Assembly: GCA_009792885.1 (NCBI GenBank)
Contig: WMCF01000006.1
Span: 5,469,131 to 5,533,130, forward strand
Direction: 5' to 3'
From: Eremophila alpestris peregrina
Taxonomy: Eukaryota; Chordata; Aves; Passeriformes; Alaudidae
Length of the DNA: 64,000 nucleotides
In this document: piece by piece, positions 37,301 through 44,796 of the stretch
Layout: every line of letters starts with the position of its first letter
Numbering within the stretch: position 1 is the stretch's first letter
The notes under the pieces: generated by a model
Told to the model about the DNA's origin: nothing
Database searches by the model: none
What the model saw: the letters and a program-made list of their open reading frames with translations, nothing else
Program-made: the position numbers and the translations under genes

Positions 37301-40300
37301 GGGGATGGTTGGACCTTTTTGTGCTGTTCAGTTTCCTTGTCCTATGTCTGTGAGCTCCATGCATTGTTGTTTGGCAATGTGTCCGTGTACCCTTGGAGGA
37401 CTTGAAGAGGCAGCCTTGGGCAGGAGCATTCTTCTGCTTTTTATTCCTTCAGGGACAAAGACTTGTATCCTGAGCATCTTGAAATGTTGTGATTAATTTT
37501 TTTTTTTCCCCTGAGCTAGCAACTTAAGGTGCATAAATTGTATAGGCTGAATACTGCTAGGATTAAAACATTTTTATTTCCTCTGTTACAGAGAGTTGGA
37601 CTTGATGATCCCTATGGGTTCCTTCCAGTTTGAGCATTTTGTGACTCTGTGATGTGTAGCATGTCTGCTGGGGTGAAAGAGTAGTCAGCAATTTTTTTGC
37701 CTTGGTTGAGCTGCAGAGGAAAAGAAATGCTGGTTAGTCTCTAGAAGTGTGGTGCATCCAGAGCAGCAATAGAGTAGCAGTTGGACTATTACAGACCTGC
37801 TAGAAAACAATAGAAGAAATTTCATATTATATATTCAGCAATTTATTTTATGCCATATTGTGTGTATTTTCCAATTATTGGTCTATTTACAGTCCTAAGA
37901 CAACACTACATTAAAAATTTGCATTTTCTTGTGATGCAGGAGTGGAATCAAGGAACAAGTAGATTTTATAGACAGGAATCTCACAGATTGAGACCTAAAG
38001 AAAACAAAGACAATTTTTAACACTGAAAGGAATTTAACAACTGAGATTGCAGAGAGTGAATTAGCAAATGCTGAACTTCAGACTCATGGGAATTAGTGGG
38101 TGTGGGTTTGTGGTTTGTGTTACAGAGGAAGTTAGACCCCAGATGACCAGAATGATCCTTCTTGGAACTGCAGCTGCCCAGTGATGCATCCTGCAGTGTT
38201 ATGGTGTGTTTTTTCCACTAGCTAGACTGCAGGTGTCTGAGGTTGTACAGCAAGGAGTATATGGCAATGGAAAGTGAAAAGCGTTTGGGATATGTTACTG
38301 CAGCTGCTTGCTGGGCTGCTTGCTGCGAGTTGGCTCTGCTGCGGAAGGGCTCTGGCTGAAGCCATGGGTATTTGAGGCATGGTGGTCTTGCCTTCATCAT
38401 CCTGGCTCCCCAATACTTAAATTGTGCTCCATGGTTAGGATTTCCCCATGTTCAAGATGTTGTGATGTCTGCCAGTTCAATTAGGATAGCTGTAAATCTC
38501 TAATAGGAAAGGCTTTTAACCAAAATCCAATCTGTAAAATAGCATGAAACAGAGAAATAAATAGAGAATAAATAGAGACATACTTAAAAAATCTTCAAGC
38601 CTTTGAGGCAGAAATGTGTTTAAAAGAATAACTCCACATAGTAACTTTTTTTTTCTCTGAAATTTGCTTCTTGCCGGAATAATTAGTTAGAACAGGGGTA
38701 GCCCAGTGTTACAGAGTTCAGCTCCTATGAGTCAGACTGAAGTCTAGCTACTACTTTTTGGCTACCTTTATATAGCATGCCTGTGTTTGTCATCACTCCT
38801 CTCCATTTTCTAATGTCAGAATGAATCATTTTTGGAATGTTTGTATCAGTTCTGTATGAAACCAGACAAGCTGCAGCTTACTGAGCTTCCAAGGTTCCTG
38901 TTTTCTTGTGAGTTGGCAAAGTTGAAATATTTTTATTTCTTTTTTCTCCTTTTTATTTTTTTCCCCTTTACAGGAGGAAAAATACATTGGTTGGGTTTAG
39001 TTCTTTTTTCTCCCTTACTTCTGTCTCTTTTCCAAACATGCAAAGTCTCTAATGTGTTTCTTCTCTTGGTCTGGTAAGGGTTCATTGAGTCTGGAGCAAG
39101 GATGGACTGATGAGTAGGGGTTTGCAGTGCAGCTCCTGGCAGGCAGGAGCATGGAAGCAGGGTCTCCACACTGTTTGCAGTCCTTGCCAGGATGTCTGCA
39201 AATCCTTGTTAGGATCATATCAAGGCTTTTTCCTCAAAGTGAAAGACTTCTTTGAAGGAGTTTCCTTTTATGTAAACAAATCCCACAACGAGCTTTTTAA
39301 TTCCCCCAATCAGACACTTTGTTCTTCCAGCTGTAGCACAGATCTTCTTTGTGATTTGGTCACTGTTCAGGCCACCTACTGCAGCACCAAACACAGAAGG
39401 GTGATGTTTACTGTGGTGCAGGTTACTTGAGAGCAGTATCTCCACTGGAACTTGTAAGGAGCTTTATTTGCAGAGCCACTGGGGGTATGTAACTTGGGCA
39501 TCCCTTTCATCTCCTTTCTTCTGATAACAGATATTCCTCAGTGTTATCCTGGTGCATGCATTAGTATTTCTGTGATAGTCAATAATCAAAACTTAACACC
39601 TCTCTAAAGAGGCTTCACAGTTCTTATGGTAAATATGCACAGAAGAACTGGAAACATTTGGGTATTACCTATTTTTTTGCTAGTTTGCTCTTGTCTCACT
39701 CCATTCCCTGCCCCCCAATGCCTAAAACGAGTGTTTTAAAATGCTGAATAGTATTTAATAACATTAAAATAACTTCAGTAAGGTTTGTCTAATTTCTTGT
39801 TCTGGACAGGATTTTTGACTGGGAGTAGATAAACAGTGATGTTATGTATTCTAAACTAGAAGCACAGATGTTCATAACACAGTTTTCACTTGCTTTGTGC
39901 TGGGCTCTCTTGCACAGATTTCTCCATTGCTCAGAGCAATTTTGAGCAGATTTATGTACCAGTATAGAAACATAGAGTCACACAGGTTGGAAAAGATCAT
40001 TAACCCAGCACTGCCATGTCCCCTACTAACCCATGCCCCTAAGCACCACATCTGCATGTCTTTTGAACCTTTCCAGGGATGGTGATTCCACCACTTCCTC
40101 AGACAGCCTGTTCCAATGCTTGATCACTGTTTTGGTGATGGAATTTTTCCTAATATCCCATCTAAACCTCTGCTGGTACAACTTGGTGCAGCTTTCTACA
40201 TAGCAGTAGAACTGTTGTGATCTAACAGTAATTAGTTTGCTCACTTTGCATTCATATAAAAGCAAAGCAGAGAACAACAGAGAACCATGATCACAATATA

Positions 40301-43300
40301 AAATTATTAAATAAAAATATATTTCAAGTATGCATTAATCTAGTAGTGTATTGTAAATTAGTTAAATTATTCAGTTTATCTTGGCATAGAGATAGATAGT
40401 GGAGCTATGGTTACTGGTGAATGTAATTAATTTAGTGGTTTATAAGCATAAAGTTCTCCAGGGATTGTTGCACAATCCTTGTGTGATAACTTACATTTAT
40501 AGTCCAAGTTAGCTTGAAGAAAAAAAGGAAAAAAAGATATGGAAAGTTGGTTTTTTTTTTTTATCAAGATGGATAACAATCCGTTCTAAATTTTGTATAC
40601 ATATAAAATACTATAATTTTGTGGAATATGAAAATAGATACAAAATAGGCATTGTAAACTGAGAAAAGTCTTCCATCTTAATGATAAGAACATAGTTTAG
40701 TTTCACTGAGGGTGTAAATCTACACAGCTCTATTAAATTTAACAGAATTCCTTTGGCTTCCAGTTGTTTTTGGAGAAGGGCCAAATGCTGGCAGATAACC
40801 TGATTATTGTAGACAGTCATACCTGTAAAATCCTTCACTTGTTAAAGGTATAGATCACTTGAGGTTAGAATAAGATGAACATTACTTCATGTAATTACAG
40901 TATCTGCAACAGTTAATTTGGGTATCATAGCATTTTAATCAAATGAGTGCAGCAAACAAGTTCAAAGTGTGGAAAGAATTGCTGAAAAGCACTTCAGACT
41001 TTTAGTTTAGTGTTGTCTACTCTCCCTTCATTACAGATTATTCAAGTTAGTGATTTCCCTTCTTGGAAAATAAGGTTGGTTTAAGGAAAAGGACCTAAGA
41101 TAAAGTATTTTTGTGTAATTTTAAGATAGATAGATAATCTTTTTAATTTTCCACTGGAGAGTGAGTGTACTGGGCAATAAATGAAGAGTAGGGGTCTGCA
41201 TGTAGCCCTCAACATAGTACAGTGGATTGTTTCTTAGGGTTCCCAGATTAAAAGCAGCAGGGAAAAACTGAAATGTTATTTACCAAAATACAGTTTCAAA
41301 ATAATTCTAATTGGTTTTGTTCACAGCCTCAGAGAGGGCATGATGCATTTCTGAGGCAGCTTTGGCACATCTTCATTTAGCCAAGGCAAATGAAGTACCA
41401 AGGCAGGTCCTTGTGCGTGATGGGGATGGGAATTGTCTGGTGCAAAGGAGCTCTCCAGAGAGGGACCACGGAGTCCTGGTGAACAGCAGGTTGACCATGA
41501 ACCCAGAACGTGCCCTTGTAGAAAAAGAGAGAAAGGCAGCAGAGAAAGCCAGCAGCTTCCTGAGCTATATTAGGCAGGGTGTTACCAGCAGATGGAGAGA
41601 GGTGACCCTTCTCCAATCAGTGATGTATCTGGAGCTCTGTGACCAGTTCCGGACTTGCCCAGTGCAAGAGAGACATGGATGTATTGAAGTACAAAGGGTC
41701 ATGAGGATGAGTAAAGAATTGGAGCATCTCAGAGTAAGAGGAGAGGCTAAGAAAGCTGAACTGAGGAAATAGAACGAAGAAAATAGAATGAGTCTCCTCA
41801 GAGGCACCCTATGACAGGACAACACAAACTGATATTTAGGTTTCATCTGAACCCAAGAGAAAGCTCGCTGTTTCTCTGAGGGGGGCACAGGCTGTGGAAT
41901 CTCCATCCTTGGAGACATTCAGAGCACAATGGGATGCTCTCCTGGGCCACCTGCTCTTGCAGACCCTGCTCTCACAAGGGGATCGAAGTGACCAATCTGG
42001 TGCATTCTAGTCTCAGCTATCACACGATTCTGTGATTTCATGGAGGTTAAATATATAAGAGAATATTTTAATTGCACTTCATTACACATTCCCAGTGGTC
42101 TGTTAATAACACAGGAAAATTTCTCCACTTTCATGATTAAACATCTGAAAAACTGTCTTTGAGTATTTCTTAAGGTGCTGGAATATATTCTCCAACAGTC
42201 TGGAAAAAGCCACTGGTTGGAGTCTTAATTATGTTTACAGAGCTGAAAGAGGTAAAATAAGTGCAGTAAAAAAATGTAAATACAAATTTCAAAGTTAAAA
42301 TTACAGGCATATAGGAAATTCTGAAAGTCAGAAGAGGCCTGTGGAGATCATCTGGTTCGACCTTCTGGTGCAAGGGCTGTGGATGAGGTTATTCGGGGTC
42401 GCGTGAAGTTGAATTAGCAGGAGAAATTGTACCATTTCCCTGGTTGCCTATTTCATGATGCATAACACTTTTCTTTTATCCAGATGAAATTCCCCCTGGA
42501 ACAACTTGTATTCCTGGTCTGTTGTCTTGTTGCCATGCACAGTGCTGAAGAGAGAGAGCACCTTCATCTTCTCTATAGCTGTTTTTTTAGTTATCGGTAG
42601 ACGGATGTCTCCCCAAAACTTCTCTTCTATGGGTTACCCAAGCACATTCCCTTATTGACCCCTCTTTGAGTGTCAGGTTATCCAGTTCTCTCACTGCTTT
42701 GGTGGTCTTTTGCTGAATCACCTACATTCTTTATCTCTTTAAACTGGGGGAAATTCACTGGGGCATGTTTTTTCTGGTAAGATTTAGCAGCACAAGGAGA
42801 TTTTTCCAGAGCTCTATGAGGATGTCTCATAGATAGTTATAAGTATCAAAATAGTTTTCCTAAAGTCTAAAGAGAGATAAATCTCACTTTTATTGGATAA
42901 TTTTTCAGGGTAGTGCAGAAAAGAGTTGGTCACAAGGGTGATGTAAAGTATAACAGGTTTGAACTTACTCTGATGGGAGACAAGGGGTATTCTGCCATTA
43001 ACTTCATGGAAGCAGGGAGTAACAATTTTGTAGAAGATGTGCTGAGCTGGGACTGTGGATAGCTGGACTAAGAAAGTCAGTCAACCTCCTGTGAAACACA
43101 GAGAGCCATGGGGCAATCCAGAGTGAAAAACCCTACAGAAGCCTCCAGAATAGACCTTTTTTGCTGCTATTATACAACTTAGCTCCTGAGAGGCTGTTTA
43201 CTTGCTTTTATATAGAGAATTAATCTTGATATTTTTGTTGAAAGATACTGCAATGAGACATAGCAAACACTGGCCTCGTTGTCTGAAGTTTGTCTGCATC

Positions 43301-44796
43301 CCTCCCTTGATGCTCTTTGAAGGCTAAGACTTGCTGAAATAATTGGGACTCTGGGTTTCTGTATCTCATTTTTATCAGAAAACTTGGAAGATAATAAGGA
43401 TTTACATATAAGTCTATCTAGTAATCAGTAGTTGTAAAAGGAGTGCTCTTCCCCCTCAGGAAAATGGAGTGATGAGCTGGGACTTTGTATTCCCTGTTAA
43501 AGTTTTCCAACCATTTACCTGTGTCTGCTAAATACAGAACTGACAGGAACTGATTCTCAGCCCTGAGGTCAGTGGTTTCACACTGCACAGAACAGATTAT
43601 CTTGGGAACACTTATGGCAAAGGTCCAGAACAGAGCCAAAAAATGTCTTCATAAGTGTGGTGCATGAGTATTTGATGCATGGGTTCTTTACCTGGGTCCC
43701 TTTTATTTATAATATGGATGTGTTCCTTTAATTTAAGCCCTTCCCTCAGAACTCCACTTTGTTCCTTAGCAGTAGAAAAAAAAGGAAAAGGGACAGTGCA
43801 TCATCTTTTGGGTATTGGTTTAATGATAGAACTTGGATTGGTCATCAACAGGTTCTAAGAAAGGCATCAAAAAATAGGGGTAATATCTCTTATCAAAAAA
43901 ATAACAGTGGTGTTGGTTTATAGAAGTAAAGTGAAGGCTCTTTGCTTAAGTAATGTTGCTTGTCCTGTTTATGTCTGCATCATTTGGTGTACCTGCAAAA
44001 ACTGCTCAGGCAGTGCATTTGAAATGTCCCTCTAGCTAGGAAGGAATGAAAGTGAGGAAGGTCCTTAGTCCTTGACTGGAGGTTTTTAAATACCACAGTG
44101 TGGATAAGATTGTAAGTTATAACTTTCCTGTGTAGATAGTGACAATCAATAGCCCTGAAGTGAGGGCATATGTGTAGAGAGAAAGAATGGTGGCTGCAAT
44201 CAGATTTTTTTATGATATGCCATCATAAAAATTTTCCTTTGCAAACTGTAAGCTCTTGTGAAGTGCAGCAAAATCTCAGTTTCCATTTAGAAGAAAGCAT
44301 CAGCTGTGTGAGAATGGTCAGCTTGAAAATGCAGACCTTGACATTCAAGAGTCAAAAGTCTCTTAAATGCCTTAAGAATGATGGGACAGTTCCTGGTTTT
44401 GAATGATGTGTCAGTAGTAGAGGAGTATTTTCATTCTGTTGGTATCCTTGCTGAGTACTGCTTAGTGAAGTGGCTGTTCCAAATCACACCCCCAAGCAAG
44501 CATCCAGACTCCTCTGTGACCAGAAGAAAGGGTTAAGTCTGAATGGATCCTAGGCATGCTTGGCTTCCCCAGCTGTGTTGATGGTAGACTTGCTTCTTTA
44601 AAGGTACAGCTGCTGGTGTGTCTGTTTAGGAATGACCTATTTACACCAGCTTCTGTCTTAACAACTGTACTTTGAATGCATTTTGTTATATTTTTGTTAC
44701 TCAGAAGTGGTTCTTAATATATTTAATATTTTTAGTGCCCTACAGATACCAAAGCAACGTTTGGGGTCCACCTAAAAGTAGTAGGAGACTGGACAG
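3952..44796 (+). CDS. NOX4: NADPH oxidase 4 (NOX4), 5' part of gene, coding exons 1-12
   Basis: This split gene encodes the N-terminal 382 residues of NOX4, a membrane flavocytochrome that passes electrons from NADPH through FAD and two haems to O2, releasing mainly H2O2; the family member is constitutively active with p22phox. Twelve exons join without a frame break (1147 nt). The start MALSCRSWLANEG closely resembles the mammalian NOX4 start. Visible by translation: membrane segments at about 17-36, 60-82, 104-124, 155-178, 188-208 and 287-305; haem histidines H105 and H119 (13 residues between) and H194 and H207 (12 between); an E-loop at about 210-286 with H222, C226 and C274; and the FAD-contact motif HPFT at 356-359. 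The family is about 578 residues, so roughly 200 C-terminal residues, including the NADPH site, lie beyond the window. Identity rests on remembered family sequence, but the match is dense and continuous, so I am very sure. Confidence 0.97.
4009..4739 (+). other. NOX4: NOX4 intron 1
   Basis: GT-AG intron of 731 nt. Its first 300 nt are still CpG island and contain a 15-base direct repeat (4127-4141 and 4169-4183). The rest is AT-rich with a T-rich stretch before the acceptor. Confidence 0.9.
4740..4835 (+). CDS. NOX4: NOX4 coding exon 2 (residues 20-51)
   Basis: The acceptor is TTTCAG ending at 4739 and the donor is GTGAGT at 4836, phase 0 on both sides (32 codons). It encodes the bulk of membrane helix 1 and the following loop, including the family string LLYNQG and LHQMLG. 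Confidence 0.96.
7716..7775 (+). mobile_element. CR1 LINE 3'-end fragment
   Basis: The string GAGGTCCCTTCCAACC followed by a 'tattctgtgg' tail is the characteristic 3' end of avian CR1 elements. Only about 60 bases remain, as usual for 5'-truncated copies. Confidence 0.75.
10931..11051 (-). mobile_element. CR1 LINE 3'-end fragment, minus strand
   Basis: The block runs from AGAATCACAGAAT through GAGCTGGAAGGGACCC to the 'cttcttgaactctgacagg' motif. This is the reverse complement of a CR1 3' region, diverged and 5'-truncated. Confidence 0.85.
13493..13603 (+). CDS. NOX4: NOX4 coding exon 3 (residues 52-88)
   Basis: The acceptor is TTCAG ending at 13492 and the donor is GTGAGT at 13604, phase 0 on both sides (37 codons). 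It encodes membrane helix 2 and carries the conserved strings SRASASVLNLNC and LLPMCR, ending LRGSQK. Confidence 0.97.
13604..14519 (+). other. NOX4: NOX4 intron 3
   Basis: GT-AG intron of 916 nt. Nothing recognisable apart from splice signals. Confidence 0.9.
14520..14604 (+). CDS. NOX4: NOX4 coding exon 4 (residues 89-116)
   Basis: The acceptor is ACTAG ending at 14519 and the donor is GTGAGA at 14605; the exon ends in phase 1. It encodes the basic cytosolic B-loop (TRRLLDKSK) and the start of helix 3, with haem-ligand H105 in TFHVTCG. Confidence 0.96.
14605..15253 (+). other. NOX4: NOX4 intron 4
   Basis: GT-AG intron of 649 nt. Nothing recognisable apart from splice signals. Confidence 0.9.
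15254..15351 (+). CDS. NOX4: NOX4 coding exon 5 (residues 117-149)
   Basis: The acceptor is TTTTTCAG ending at 15253 and the donor is GTGAGC at 15352. The split codon 117 is GTC (Val). It encodes the end of helix 3 with haem-ligand H119 in HVAAHLVNALNF, then an extracytosolic loop with an NFS glycosylation sequon at about residue 129. Confidence 0.96.
15352..17215 (+). other. NOX4: NOX4 intron 5
   Basis: GT-AG intron of 1864 nt ending in a strong poly-T acceptor. No repeat or RNA gene was recognised. Confidence 0.9.
17216..17243 (+). CDS. NOX4: NOX4 coding exon 6, 28-nt microexon (residues 150-158)
   Basis: Only 28 nt, between a poly-T acceptor ending TTTTTCAG at 17215 and donor GTAAGT at 17244. 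It encodes DPRKLLFAT plus the first base of the next codon (phase 1). Its length is not a multiple of three, so skipping it would shift the frame. Confidence 0.94.
17244..19494 (+). other. NOX4: NOX4 intron 6
   Basis: GT-AG intron of 2251 nt. No repeat or RNA gene was recognised. Confidence 0.9.
19495..19567 (+). CDS. NOX4: NOX4 coding exon 7 (residues 159-182)
   Basis: The acceptor is TTTTAG ending at 19494 and the donor is GTAAGA at 19568; the exon ends in phase 2. It encodes VPGLTGVIMVLVLFLM and on to STYAI, the main part of membrane helix 4. Confidence 0.96.
19568..24039 (+). other. NOX4: NOX4 intron 7
   Basis: GT-AG intron of 4472 nt. It contains a perfect 13-base tandem duplication at 19928-19953 followed by an A/C-rich stretch to about 20035. 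Nothing else was named. Confidence 0.9.
19928..19953. repeat. Perfect 13-base tandem duplication
   Basis: The unit CAATTAATTGTAA occurs twice back to back and contains the palindrome CAATTAATTG. It is followed by a low-complexity A/C-rich tract. Probably replication slippage. Confidence 0.9.
24040..24120 (+). CDS. NOX4: NOX4 coding exon 8 (residues 183-209)
   Basis: The acceptor is TTTTCAG ending at 24039 and the donor is GTAAGT at 24121; both borders are phase 2. It encodes membrane helix 5 with the second haem-ligand pair: H194 in FWYTHNLFF and H207 in MLHVSG. Confidence 0.97.
24684..24750 (+). mobile_element. CR1 LINE 3'-end fragment
   Basis: GGGCTAGATGACCTTTAAAG, then TTCCTTCCAACCCAAAC and a terminal 'attctgtgattctctg' form a near-consensus CR1 3' terminus with its short 8-base tail repeat. 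It is only about 65 bases long and less diverged than other copies here. Confidence 0.92.
25045..25135 (+). repeat. G/T-rich low-complexity tract
   Basis: Runs of GGGGTTTT and TTTGTTTG type alternate for about 90 bases. It encodes no protein despite an open frame running through it. Confidence 0.85.
25225..25385 (-). mobile_element. Old CR1-type LINE fragment, minus strand
   Basis: The order 'cctccctaggcaatctgttccagtg' (25276-25300) then 'ttagg..aattttt' and 'tatcccttgccca' follows the minus-strand 3' coding region of CR1-like LINEs. Strongly diverged. Confidence 0.6.
25782..26001 (+). mobile_element. CR1 LINE 3' region
   Basis: It begins with TTTGACATTAGGAAAAATTT, passes through 'tccctggaggtatttaa', and ends with 'gatcttagagatcatttccaacc'. 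This is the ordered 3' untranslated region of CR1 on the + strand. Confidence 0.92.
27921..28149 (+). CDS. NOX4: NOX4 coding exon 9, E-loop (residues 210-286)
   Basis: The acceptor is TTCCTGTAG ending at 27920. The donor is GTCTGT at 28150, weak but required by frame. This exon encodes the long extracytosolic E-loop that distinguishes NOX4 and is known to favour H2O2 over superoxide release. H222 and C226 (HPPGC) sit at the human numbering; the second cysteine is at 274 (human 270 from memory) because the loop is about 4 residues longer here. N-glycosylation sequons NKT (230) and NLT (236) are present. The middle (about 239-258) is the most diverged part. Confidence 0.95.
28150..30141 (+). 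other. NOX4: NOX4 intron 9
   Basis: Intron of 1992 nt with a weak GTCTGT donor. It contains a poly-A/poly-T inverted repeat at 29271-29325 and a T run near 29918-29928. Nothing else was recognised. Confidence 0.9.
29271..29325. repeat. Perfect inverted repeat, 16-bp stem
   Basis: A14 followed by GC (29271-29286) is mirrored by GC followed by T14 (29310-29325), with a 23-base spacer. It could fold into an A-U rich hairpin in the intron RNA. Confidence 0.9.
30142..30306 (+). CDS. NOX4: NOX4 coding exon 10 (residues 287-341)
   Basis: The acceptor is CTCCCCCAG ending at 30141 and the donor is GTGAGT at 30307, phase 0 on both sides. It encodes membrane helix 6 (TWFWISGPLCLYC), the conserved basic linker YRYIRSNKPVT, and the first strands of the FAD-binding barrel ending EARPGQ. 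Confidence 0.97.
30307..30436 (+). other. NOX4: NOX4 intron 10, 130 nt
   Basis: The shortest intron in the window, GTGAGT to TTTCAG, separating the two exons that begin the FAD domain. No other feature. Confidence 0.95.
30437..30499 (+). CDS. NOX4: NOX4 coding exon 11 (residues 342-362)
   Basis: The acceptor is TATTTCAG ending at 30436 and the donor is GTAAGA at 30500, phase 0 on both sides (21 codons). It carries the FAD-contact motif HPFT (356-359) within SHPFTLTM, the hallmark of the ferric-reductase/NOX flavin domain. Confidence 0.97.
32278..33160 (-). mobile_element. CR1 LINE fragment, minus strand, interrupted
   Basis: On the minus strand, the ordered CR1 landmarks 'ggttgctcagagccccatcc' (32293-32312), 'agcctgttccagtgtgtcacc' (32367-32387) and 'ttaaaaccattacccc' (near 32445-32460) occupy 32278-32530. 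The next expected CR1 segments ('gagccttcggttctcc', 'tggacacag', 'atcacct') resume only at about 32890-33160. About 300 bases of unrelated sequence separate the two halves. No intact reverse transcriptase frame remains. Confidence 0.88.
32586..32887 (+). mobile_element. Possible short solo LTR inside CR1 copy
   Basis: This roughly 300-base block interrupts a CR1 element, starts TGTGGG and ends TTTACA (TG...CA). Near its end it carries CATAAAG, then GGCTTTATTC and a 'tgcaccctgcctttgggtgc' segment, like the R-U5 part of a short avian LTR. No target-site duplication was found and the family was not recognised, so the call is tentative. Confidence 0.35.
37588..37655 (+). mobile_element. CR1 LINE 3'-end fragment
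   Basis: GAGTTGGACTTGATGATCC, then GGGTTCCTTCCAG and a terminal 'gtgactctgtgatg' give the CR1 3' terminus on the + strand. Confidence 0.88.
39967..40200 (-). mobile_element. CR1 LINE 3' fragment, minus strand
   Basis: 'aaacatagagtcacacaggttgg', then 'aacctttccagggatggtga', 'cagcctgttccaatg' and 'tttttcctaatatcccatc' follow the minus-strand CR1 order. A 5'-truncated copy with no usable frame. Confidence 0.92.
41380..42040 (+). mobile_element. CR1 LINE 3' part with decayed reverse transcriptase C-terminus
   Basis: An open stretch of about 130 codons ending at 41772 aligns by eye with the C-terminal region of the CR1 ORF2 polyprotein (landmarks HGVLVNSRL, SRWREV, LEHLRVRGEAKKAEL). The family polyprotein is several hundred residues longer and the catalytic core is absent, so this is dead sequence. 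The CR1 3' untranslated region follows to about 42040, ending 'acgattctgtgatt'. Reverse transcriptase fragments of this kind are genomic fossils, not a host gene. Confidence 0.88.
42320..42740 (-). mobile_element. CR1 LINE 3' fragment, minus strand
   Basis: It starts with 'gtggagatcatctggttcgacc' (reverse of the CR1 3' end) and continues through 'ccccctggaacaacttgtat', 'gctgaagagagagagcacc' and 'caggttatccagttctctca', matching the minus-strand order of a CR1 subfamily. It lies about 280 bases after the end of an oppositely oriented CR1 copy. Confidence 0.75.
44736..44796 (+). CDS. NOX4: NOX4 coding exon 12 (residues 363-382)
   Basis: The acceptor is TTTTTAG ending at 44735 and the donor is GTATGT at 44797; the exon ends in phase 1. 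It encodes CPTDTKATFGVHLKVVGDWT, matching the FAD domain after the HPFT motif. It is the last exon of the gene that I can see in the window. Confidence 0.96.

Larger units (their letters stand above)
30500..44735 (+). other. NOX4: NOX4 intron 11
   Basis: GT-AG intron of 14236 nt. It is the most repeat-rich stretch of the gene: CR1 minus fragments at 32278-32530, 32900-33160, 39967-40200 and 42320-42740, CR1 plus copies at 37588-37655 and 41380-42040, and a possible short LTR at 32586-32887. The remainder holds nothing I can name. Confidence 0.9.

Noticed and set aside
41362..41772. A 136-codon open frame that might be a small gene
   Set aside because: It aligns with the C-terminal end of CR1 ORF2 and runs into a CR1 3' region, so it is a retrotransposon fossil.
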